Assembly (NCBI RefSeq): GCF_021654455.1
Contig: NZ_AP024276.1
Location: 1,116,001 to 1,180,000 of the forward strand
Reading direction: 5' to 3'
Origin: Streptococcus parasuis
Lineage (GTDB): Bacteria > Bacillota > Bacilli > Lactobacillales > Streptococcaceae
DNA: 64,000 bases
This document shows, piece after piece, positions 58,326 to 64,000 of this stretch. The position numbers were made by a program, and so were the translations under genes. The notes under the pieces are model-generated. The model saw only the letters and a list, made by a program, of their open reading frames with translations, was not told where the DNA came from and made no database searches. Numbering within the stretch: position 1 is the stretch's first letter; each line of letters opens with the position of its first letter.

Positions 58326-58466
58326 TTATTTTCGTTTCCGGATAACACTACCAATACCATCTATAAAACCATTCCACATATCTCTCAACCCTTTAAAAGG
58401 GTCGAAACCGCCATTAATTTTTTCAAGATGATATTCTGAGATTGAATTAAACTTATCATACTTCAT
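58326..58466 (-). CDS. Double-glycine leader peptide, cysteine-free amphipathic
   Basis: 46 residues: leader MKYDKFNSISEYHLEKINGG (1-20) and mature FDPFKGLRDMWNGFIDGIGS plus VIRKRK. The mature part is amphipathic and basic at its end, without cysteine or G-x3-G pairs, so it differs from the other peptides. It could be an antimicrobial or a signalling peptide. GGAG lies 8 bases before the ATG. Its stop lies 30 bases before the CPBP start. Confidence 0.78.
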   Translation of the reverse strand: MKYDKFNSISEYHLEKINGGFDPFKGLRDMWNGFIDGIGSVIRKRK

Positions 58467-58482
58467 AATTGATTACTCCTCT

Positions 58483-58650
58483 CTAACGACAAATATAATC
58501 ACTTGGAACAATTCTTTGGCCTAGAACCTTTTTAGCAAATATTCTTCCCCAAATTTGTCCCGTACAATAGTCGTTCGACTTTCCGCCAGTAATATCGGCA
58601 AGAGAATCTAGATTCAATTGATCGAATTTTGGGTTTGTTTTTGTATTCAT
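58483..58650 (-). CDS. Double-glycine leader peptide with two cysteines
   Basis: 55 residues: leader MNTKTNPKFDQLNLDSLADI plus TGG (1-23), mature KSNDYCTGQIWGRIFAKKVL plus GQRIVPSDYICR. There are two cysteines near the ends of the mature part, with a basic middle, so a single large disulfide loop is possible. AGGAGG precedes the start. It matches no bacteriocin I know. Confidence 0.8.
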   Translation of the reverse strand: MNTKTNPKFDQLNLDSLADITGGKSNDYCTGQIWGRIFAKKVLGQRIVPSDYICR

Positions 58651-58697
58651 AATTAAATACCTCCTTTTTTCTTAATTTTAAAGGTAATTCATATTTA

Positions 58698-58859
58698 TTA
58701 GCACCAAGGGGCAACTCCACAGATAGCTTTACCTACTGCATTGATGGCTTTACGAGTATTTTTCCCGATTCTGTACCAAAAATCATATGATTCATTGTCA
58801 CCGCCATTGATGTATTGCAAGTCAGATGTCGTCAAAGTTTTAAAATGTTTAGTTTTCAT
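58698..58859 (-). CDS. Double-glycine leader peptide with two cysteines
   Basis: 53 residues: leader MKTKHFKTLTTSDLQYINGG (1-20), mature DNESYDFWYRIGKNTRKAIN plus AVGKAICGVAPWC. The C-terminal CGVAPWC would give a tight seven-residue disulfide loop, recalling the C-terminal loops of some pediocin-like peptides. It starts 21 bases after the CPBP gene stop. No known family recognised. Confidence 0.8.
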   Translation of the reverse strand: MKTKHFKTLTTSDLQYINGGDNESYDFWYRIGKNTRKAINAVGKAICGVAPWC

Positions 58860-58880
58860 TGTTTTTCTCCGCTATTAAAA

Positions 58881-59546
58881 TTATTTCAGCAGTAGTCCTG
58901 CTATAATATATGACACAGTGATGAGTGAATTTGTTAAAATATGAGCAAATATGCTATCTCGTAATTGTCTTTGTTTACAATATAAGACACTAAAAAGGAG
59001 GCCGCTTATAAAATAATCCAGTAAATTAGCAGATAGTACATAGGTATGGGCATAAGCAAAAAGAAATGATGAGAGGAAGATAGGAAGGTATTTTTGAGTT
59101 GGGTTTAATCTCATAAGACTCTCTTGAAAAATCCCCCTAAAGACAACTTCTTCAAGAATTGGACCTGTGAAATGAAGAGCCACTAGCATAACCAACATAT
59201 TGGGTGAATTGAATTGTTGCACGATATCGTCATTGTTAGCAGAAGCCAAATCCAAGCCGAAACCTATCAACATCGATTTAATCCCAATAATTAACAAGAA
59301 TGATAATAGCGTCCAACCTACAGTCGTTCTCAAAGAGAGATATTTTTTAACAGGGATATTAGGAAAACACTTGACTTTGACCAGTGATAAGCATCCCAAT
59401 AACAGCAAGAAAGCTATTAACAAAATCGTTATTTTAAGAACAACACTCCCTTTAAACATATTAATCCCTAAATAAATTGGAATTTGTACCACTAAACTTA
59501 AGAAGATTGTTAACACAATCAAACCACATAGTTTTAGTAACCTCAT
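58881..59546 (-). CDS. CPBP family intramembrane protein, likely immunity
   Basis: A 221-residue protein with about seven helices, EEVVFRGIFQESLMRLN (about residues 135-151) and FLFAYAHTYVLSANL (about 171-185), the hallmarks of CPBP proteases. It follows the first peptide gene of the P2 operon and precedes three more. Confidence 0.84.
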   Translation of the reverse strand: MRLLKLCGLIVLTIFLSLVVQIPIYLGINMFKGSVVLKITILLIAFLLLLGCLSLVKVKCFPNIPVKKYLSLRTTVGWTLLSFLLIIGIKSMLIGFGLDLASANNDDIVQQFNSPNMLVMLVALHFTGPILEEVVFRGIFQESLMRLNPTQKYLPIFLSSFLFAYAHTYVLSANLLDYFISGLLFSVLYCKQRQLRDSIFAHILTNSLITVSYIIAGLLLK

Positions 59547-59584
59547 TTTGCTTTTCCTATCTATTACTTGTAGCTAGCTACTTT

Positions 59585-59761
59585 CTAGCAACTTCCTTTA
59601 TGCTTTCTACCTTTCAACCCATCTGCAAGACCGCAAATACTAGATAAAATTTGACTATAAGTTGGTAACAATGGGAGAAACCATCCTCCCTCACCACCTT
59701 GAACAGTTGCAAGGGCCTCAGAGTTAAGTGTGTTAAATCGTTCCATTTTCTTTGTATTCAT
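59585..59761 (-). CDS. Double-glycine leader peptide with two cysteines, first gene of P2
   Basis: 58 residues: leader MNTKKMERFNTLNSEALATV plus QGG (1-23), mature EGGWFLPLLPTYSQILSSIC plus GLADGLKGRKHKGSC. Two cysteines lie 15 residues apart, with a basic C-terminus. The leader is nearly the same as that of the class IIb peptide at 56597-56854, but the mature part is unrelated and short. AGGAGG precedes the start. Confidence 0.8.
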   Translation of the reverse strand: MNTKKMERFNTLNSEALATVQGGEGGWFLPLLPTYSQILSSICGLADGLKGRKHKGSC

Positions 59762-59823
59762 CTCGAATACCTCCTTTATGATATAGATTTTATATTTTGT
59801 CGGGTTGCAATCTTGACAAGTTT

Positions 59824-59890
59824 AGTATAGCACTTCTTCAAAAAATAATTTCCCCATTTCCTGAACAGTCATTTAACTTTCCTAAATGGG
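59824..59890 (-). promoter_or_regulatory. Promoter P2 with paired activator boxes
   Basis: Minus strand: CCATTTAGGA and ACTGTTCAGGA with a 21-base period (59859-59890), and -10 TATACT at 59824-59829. The leader TTGTCAAGATTGCAACCCG is shared with P1 and P3. Confidence 0.82.
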
Positions 59891-60516
59891 AAAATTTTAC
59901 CACTCAAGAAGGTAAAGTGATCTTTTATATAAGTTGACCATACAGATGAATAATCCTTAATAAGTTTGAGCGATCGAGTAGGGACTAATTTCTAGTCCCT
60001 CTCACACCACCGTGCGTGCCGTTCGGCACACGGCGGTTCAACTAACTTTTAACGCATGTCGTTTTAGATAATAATCTAGGCAAGAAACCAGTCCACGTTT
60101 AGCGAGGACTGGTTTTGATATGGCACGTTTCAGTACAGACCTCTGAGCCACTAATTGATAATGGTCTCCCCAGCCAGATACTTTATCCGCTATCCACTTC
60201 GGTACTCCTAATTTGAGAAGTCCCCATAATCGCCTAGATTTCTTCTTCCATTGTTTCCAGATAATAACTCTTATTCGAGTTCTTAGTCGTTCATCAATGC
60301 TTTCCATGACTGATTTCATGTTCGTCATAGAAAAGTAGTTTATCCAACCTCGGATGACCCAGTTTAGTCGTTCAATTCGGCTGTCTAAGTCAGTACTCCA
60401 CTTACGGGCCGTTAGTTTCTTGAGTTTTCTCTTGAAACTCTGTACGCTATCCTGATGCGGACGACTTTTCCAGCCCTCAGATGATTTCCAGAACCCAAAT
60501 CCTAGGTACTTTATAC

Positions 60517-61026
60517 TCAGTTAAAATCAAAAATAGCGGAAGTCCAGTCTCTATGTACAATTGATTTTAGTTGATAAGCAGTTAAGGTTTGAATAACCTC
60601 TTCAAGTTTATCGATTACCTCATTTAACGTCCTAAATACTTTATTCTTGAAACCAAGTTTACGAATCTCAGCCCAGACTTGCTCAATAGGATTCATTTCA
60701 GGGGTATAGGGTGGAATGAATGTAAATTCAATATTCTTAGGAATATTTAAGGTCTGAGATTTATGCCAGATGGCATTATCCATGACTAAAATAATATAAT
60801 CCTCTGGATAAGCTGCTGATAACTGGAGTAAAAACTCATTCATCCAATCACTATTGCATCCACCTGCTATGATGAAAAATGAGTCACCTGTATGGGCATC
60901 CACAGCTCCATAACAATAGCGGTACTCACGAATATGGTGACTTGCTACGTGAGGCCGATAACCTTTTGGAGACCAACACGAACCAAGTTTACTGATACGC
61001 CCGAAACCCGCCTCATCTTGATACAT
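60517..61026 (-). CDS. IS630 transposase, catalytic part (orfB)
   Basis: 169 residues from MYQDEAGFGRISKLGSCWSP, with the DDE aspartates in YQDEAGFG and LVMDNAIWHKS, and the catalytic glutamate in PPYTPEMNPIEQVWAEIR. The frame is open upstream of 61026 and overlaps orfA by a +1 shift around the A-rich AATAAAATC near 61091-61099, so a fused OrfAB may be made by frameshifting. Confidence 0.88.
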   Translation of the reverse strand: MYQDEAGFGRISKLGSCWSPKGYRPHVASHHIREYRYCYGAVDAHTGDSFFIIAGGCNSDWMNEFLLQLSAAYPEDYIILVMDNAIWHKSQTLNIPKNIEFTFIPPYTPEMNPIEQVWAEIRKLGFKNKVFRTLNEVIDKLEEVIQTLTAYQLKSIVHRDWTSAIFDFN

Positions 61027-61066
61027 AAGGCGGATTTTTTGATATTCTTTCTCATCAATAAAGCGC

Positions 61067-61573
61067 TTACTCGTTCTCTCCTCGAATAAAGATTTTATTT
61101 TTAGACGCTAAAATGGTTTCGGCGTCTGCTTTTTTCGGATGTTGGGGACGTGGGCTAACTTTACGCCAACCATGACGTTTCAGGAGAGCATAGAAACCTT
61201 CTCGGGTTGTCTTGTGCCCAACTCTCTCTTGATAAGCTTTAAAGAGGGTATTAACGGTAACGAATTCTCCATTCAAAGAGGAAGAGAGATGCTCTTTAAG
61301 GAAAACTTCTTCCTCCTCATGCGTCATATACGAACGGCGGCGACCACCACGATTTTCCTTTAATAGGGCCTCTAAGCCACCATTTAGATAGCGATTCAAT
61401 AAGTTTCGGACTGTCTGATGGACAAAACCTACCGATTTAGCTACGGATGTTAAATTATGGCATTCAGAATAAAGAATGAGTGCCTGTATTTTTCTATGAT
61501 GCGGAGCATTATTTTTGTTTTTAAGTGCTTGCTTTAATTCTTCAACTTGTGTCTGGGTAAATTCTTTTGTCAT
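61067..61573 (-). CDS. IS630 transposase, DNA-binding part (orfA)
   Basis: 168 residues with an N-terminal helix-turn-helix (TSVAKSVGFVHQTVRNLLNR, about residues 37-56) and a second winged region (GHKTTREGFYALLKRHGWRK, about 117-137), the paired-like DNA-binding half of an IS630 transposase. It ends at TAA shortly after the A-rich shift site. Confidence 0.86.
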   Translation of the reverse strand: MTKEFTQTQVEELKQALKNKNNAPHHRKIQALILYSECHNLTSVAKSVGFVHQTVRNLLNRYLNGGLEALLKENRGGRRRSYMTHEEEEVFLKEHLSSSLNGEFVTVNTLFKAYQERVGHKTTREGFYALLKRHGWRKVSPRPQHPKKADAETILASKNKIFIRGENE

Positions 61574-62737
61574 AATACTATCATATCGCTATTTTTGATT
61601 TTTGTTAAGTATTAATTTGCTCGGTCTCACAATCTTGGTCTTGGTCATGTTGACTTTCAAACCTAATCGTTTTTCAATATAACGACTAATTGAATGCATC
61701 ACACGTTTAGCCGCCGCCTCACTACCGACTGTGATGACGCAGTCATCTGCGTAGCGAACGAAGCGTTCCAACTCTTTATCTAGCTCATTAAGCATGATAT
61801 TGGACAGGAGCGGTGATAGGTTTCCTCCCTGTGGAGTTCCAACTAGTGTTTTATACCGTTGTCCGTTGATGACTACACCTGAATGAAGGTACTTACGAAT
61901 TAAAGATTCTGTATCTCCATCTTGGATAATGTTATGAACAAGTGACATCAGTCTATCTTGAGGAACGGTATCGAAGAACTTCTCAAGGTCTATGTCTACT
62001 ATCCACTCATAGCCGTCATTAAGGTATTCTAATAACTGGATAACGGCATGTTCGCAGGACCGATTGGGTCTGAATCCGTAGCTCTTATCAGAGAAATAGG
62101 GTTCACAGATAGGACTAATGACTTGGACAATGGCTTGTTGTATCATTCTATCCATGACCGTTGGAATGCCTAGCTGGCGAACTCCGCCGTTAGGCTTGGG
62201 AATTTCAACTCGTAAAACGGGCTGTGGTTTGTACTTTCTCTGCTTTATGAGTTCTTTAGTTGAACGCCAGTGTTTGCGGAGATAGTCATCTATTTCGTCA
62301 ATAGTTACGCCGTCAATTCCTGCTGAACCTTTATTGGCTCTAACTTGATTGTAAGCATCCAACATATTTGAACGTGATAGGATATTATCTAATAACTGTG
62401 ACATGTGCGTACTCCTTTCTTGTTTCGGTGTCTGTAGGATATCTTATATTGATGAGCTTTCTTCCAGTCAATACGTGACCATCTCCAGTTCTATCAGACC
62501 ATTCTTTACAGACACAATCGAAGTAGGTATACTTCGGTTTGACAGCCTTTATTTTCAATGTCAAACTTTCAACAGTCACTCCCCTGACTGTTGAAATATT
62601 CAGCCCTTCGCTCCACCTCTATTACAGAAATTTCATCGCTACTATGACCTCGGCTGACTTCTCATGATTCGTTGTTACTACGTCTTATTGACGCTCATGA
62701 GACCTCACGGGATAAGTCGTACATCTTTCCTCGTTTA

Positions 62738-62848
62738 GACAAGATATGAGGACGTAAAAGGTCTAAGTGAAAATAGGAATTCTGACGAAGAGTCCAGTGA
62801 CTCTAGGAGGAATTATCTTTTTCACACTGACCTTAGTCCGAATTCAAT
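62738..62848. mobile_element. 111-base palindromic miniature element inserted in the intron RNA domain
   Basis: Absent from the second intron copy, which reads CCTCGTTTA-CTCTCGTG across the site (53298 region). Here TA flanks it on both sides. Ends are imperfect inverted repeats (AAGGTCTAAGTGAAAATAGG against AAGGTCAGTGTGAAAAAGAT), with an inner hairpin GAGTC/GACTC. Its core GTGAAAATAGGAA ... TTATCTTTTTCACA recurs in the car blocks (about 35478-35590 and 37378-37490). No coding capacity, so it must be moved in trans. Confidence 0.85.
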
Positions 62849-63144
62849 TACACTCGTGATTTACGCATATAGGTTACGACTACCTTTTTTGGACTTTGGT
62901 GCTTGTAGCCACCTTATCCGCTATATACGCCTTTGTATCACGTTTCTGTTCGTAGCGCCACGATTTCGCTATCCCTTCCTCTGACGATCTTGGTTTCTAG
63001 CGTCAGACTTAAAACGGTCTCTCCCCAGACCGTTTTAATCCGCTACCTCACGATAGTCAGGCTTGGGAGTCGCTATAGGGTTCACCGGTAGCGGGTGCCC
63101 GCAGAGGACTTTCACCTCAGATGTACGACATGCCCGTCGTACTA

Positions 63145-63177
63145 CAAAAAAGACTGGACATTTTTGCCCAGTCTTTA
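63145..63177 (-). terminator. Terminator of the P3 operon, target of the group II intron
   Basis: AAAGACTGG pairs with CCAGTCTTT around a loop, with TTTTTT on the minus strand. The intron starts 3 bases later. Confidence 0.88.
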
Positions 63178-63262
63178 AAATCACACCTGTATCTGAAGTA
63201 TAGTTATTTGTCAATAATGAATATCTTTTAGCTATCTAAAAAATTTTCATTATTGTCCAAAT

Positions 63263-63478
63263 TTAATCTCCTTCAAAGTATAACTTAGTACAATTATATC
63301 CTGTTAGAAATCCAAAACCAGCTGCTGACACTAAAGCAACACCCCAACCAATAGGACCTGTTACTGCTCCAGCTCCAGCAATTGTGCCTAGTGCACCACT
63401 TGCGGACAGAAAACAATCTGATACATTTCCTCCACCTGAAACTTTTTCTAAAATATCATCTTTAATTTCTGCTATCAT
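63263..63478 (-). CDS. Double-glycine bacteriocin precursor with two cysteines (P3 pair)
   Basis: 71 residues: leader MIAEIKDDILEKVSGG (1-16), mature part GNVSDCFLSASGALGTIAGA to TGYNCTKLYFEGD. It is Gly/Ala-rich with G-x3-G motifs and two cysteines near the ends. AGGAGG lies 7 bases before the ATG at 63478; the ATG at 63481 is an alternative. It is a close relative of the next peptide (GNV-x-DC ... C-T-x-LY-x-x-GD), so the two are either a two-peptide pair or a duplication. Confidence 0.85.
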   Translation of the reverse strand: MIAEIKDDILEKVSGGGNVSDCFLSASGALGTIAGAGAVTGPIGWGVALVSAAGFGFLTGYNCTKLYFEGD

Positions 63479-63489
63479 CATTGTTCCTC

Positions 63490-63705
63490 CTAGTCTCCAT
63501 TGTAATAAAGTGCAGTACATGACCATCCAGTGGCAAAACCAGCGGTACCAGCTGCGCCACCAAGAGCAGCAAGTGCTAACCACCCTGTAGGGCCTGTAGC
63601 AGCAATTGCCAAGACCCCAGCAGAGGCAAGAATACCATTCACACAGTCATTCACATTTCCGCCTCCAGAAATCGTCTCTAATTTTTCGACATTTAATTCT
63701 AACAT
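63490..63705 (-). CDS. Double-glycine bacteriocin precursor with two cysteines (P3 pair)
   Basis: 71 residues: leader MLELNVEKLETISGG (1-15), mature part GNVNDCVNGILASAGVLAIA to ATGWSCTALYYNGD. Several G-x3-G and A-rich stretches and two cysteines. It follows the small membrane protein gene by two bases and precedes its relative by about ten. Confidence 0.86.
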   Translation of the reverse strand: MLELNVEKLETISGGGNVNDCVNGILASAGVLAIAATGPTGWLALAALGGAAGTAGFATGWSCTALYYNGD

Positions 63706-63707
63706 AT

Positions 63708-63869
63708 CTACTCCTTTTGTTTTGATTTTATAAGTCCTATTATCGAAAAAACTACTAGAACTATTGACATTAAACTAGTAAAAATAACTACCTTTGATTC
63801 TAAACCAATGGAAAAAATTAATATTCCGTAAAGAATATTTGCAATATAGTAAATTTTACTCTTTAACAT
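63708..63869 (-). CDS. Small two-helix membrane protein, first gene of P3
   Basis: 53 residues, MLKSKIYYIANILYGILIFS then two hydrophobic helices (about 5-20 and 25-45) and a basic tail KSKQKE. GGAGG lies 7 bases upstream. Position before two bacteriocin genes suggests immunity or accessory function; the sequence gives no family. Confidence 0.65.
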   Translation of the reverse strand: MLKSKIYYIANILYGILIFSIGLESKVVIFTSLMSIVLVVFSIIGLIKSKQKE

Positions 63870-63920
63870 TGTCCACCTCCAGATACAAATTTTTTGACGG
63901 GTTGCAACCTTGACAAATTA

Positions 63921-63986
63921 AGTATAGCACTTCTTCAAAAATAATTTCCCCATTTCCTGAACAGTCATTTAACTTTCCTAAATGGG
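63921..63986 (-). promoter_or_regulatory. Promoter P3 with paired activator boxes
   Basis: Minus strand: CCATTTAGGA and ACTGTTCAGGA with a 21-base period (63955-63986), and -10 TATACT at 63921-63926. It is nearly identical to P1 and P2 over about 90 bases. Confidence 0.82.
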
Positions 63987-64000
63987 TAAAATTTATCGTT

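Larger units (their letters stand above)
60514..61611 (-). mobile_element. IS630-family insertion sequence in ltrA
   Basis: About 1.1 kb with terminal inverted repeats of about 25 bases. The left end is TACTCAGTTAAAATCAAAAA, and the right end, read inward on the complement, is TACTTAACAAAAATCAAAAA. TA is at the junctions, as expected for IS630. It encodes two overlapping frames (60517-61026 and 61067-61573). The intron frame is intact on both sides, so the insertion is recent. Confidence 0.87.
60038..62404 (-). pseudogene. ltrA: Group II intron reverse transcriptase/maturase split by an IS element
   Basis: The 5' part (62404 to about 61610) encodes RT domains 0-5 with GTPQGGNLSPLLSN and the catalytic FVRYADD. 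The 3' part (about 60513 to 60038) encodes the thumb/X domain and the group II maturase domain (KYLGFGFWKSSEGWKSRPHQ, RLNWVIRGWINYFS, LVSCLDYYLKRH). Deleting the IS and one TA restores the reading frame SKLIKYLGF, for about 426 residues, normal for class C enzymes. As it stands the protein is cut within the thumb. Confidence 0.9.
59973..63142 (-). mobile_element. Group II intron (class C-like), interrupted by an IS630 element
   Basis: The minus strand from about 63142 carries the 5' RNA domains, then a reverse transcriptase gene, domain V (GAACCGCCGTG/CACGGTGGT around 60005-60040) and a short hairpin domain VI (GGGACTAG/TTAGTCCC) ending near 59973. It was inserted directly downstream of the terminator at 63145-63177, the class C preference. 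Without its two inserts (IS630 and the 111-base element) it would be about 1.95 kb. Both ends are approximate. Confidence 0.85.

Noticed and set aside
58532..58720. 62-codon minus-strand ORF spanning two peptide genes
   Set aside because: It is in another frame than the GG peptides at 58483 and 58698, which have ribosome-binding sites and recognisable leaders.
56395..63705. Lantibiotic (lanthipeptide) cluster
   Set aside because: Peptides have two cysteines and no Ser/Thr-Cys pattern, and no LanM, LanB or LanC gene is present. Unmodified class II bacteriocins fit better.

Overview
The window is a low-GC Gram-positive chromosome segment. Its gene sets and orders are typical of Streptococcus (murB-potABCD, pyrR-pyrB-carA-carB, fruRKA, nifS-thiI, rplU-rpmA, and Blp-like double-glycine bacteriocin genes). 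The genus is well supported. S. suis or a close relative is my inference for the species. Almost every gene lies on the minus strand.

From 1 to about 49.5 kb the region is core genome. It runs: glucokinase (cut by the window edge); an ABC-F/cca/dapB/degV/DUF1149 operon; the fructose operon fruR-fruK-fruA; hisC; a MATE exporter; guaC; nth; a ClC chloride channel; murB-potABCD (polyamine uptake); hom-thrB; a secreted polysaccharide deacetylase; rimM-trmD; a heterodimeric ABC exporter; rpsP-khpA; a DUF4298 gene; pcp; an RsmJ-like methyltransferase; the pyrimidine operon pyrR-pyrB-carA-carB behind a PyrR attenuator; a LysR regulator with lspA and rluD; rplU-rpmA; brnQ; and nifS-thiI. Two features stand out here. 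The fruR gene appears to start at an ATA codon behind a perfect Shine-Dalgarno sequence. In the pyr operon, carA and carB are each preceded by the same roughly 540-base block of modular stem-loop repeats.

From about 49.5 to 64 kb the region is accessory. It opens with a broken NUDIX gene and a lactococcin-972-like bacteriocin with its fused ABC transporter. An ISAs1-family transposase remnant and a truncated group II intron follow. The rest is a bacteriocin archipelago of at least four minus-strand operons. Three of these carry near-identical paired activator boxes (21-base period, Blp/ComE style), and the fourth carries a related version. Together they encode nine peptides with double-glycine leaders. 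Eight of these have exactly two cysteines in the mature part; the ninth is cysteine-free and proline-rich. Around them are three CPBP-family membrane proteins (likely immunity), small membrane proteins, and a secreted LPxTG-anchored thioredoxin-fold protein with a CYYC site that could form the peptides' disulfides. The exporter that should cleave the leaders survives only as a 58-codon C39-peptidase fragment, so export must depend on a transporter elsewhere or be lost.

The archipelago is interrupted by a group II intron inserted directly after a terminator. The intron's reverse transcriptase is split by an IS630-family element, and its RNA domain carries a roughly 111-base palindromic miniature element flanked by TA. 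The truncated second intron copy preserves the empty site for that element. The miniature element is related to the first module of the carA/carB repeat blocks. No tRNA, rRNA or CRISPR array was seen.
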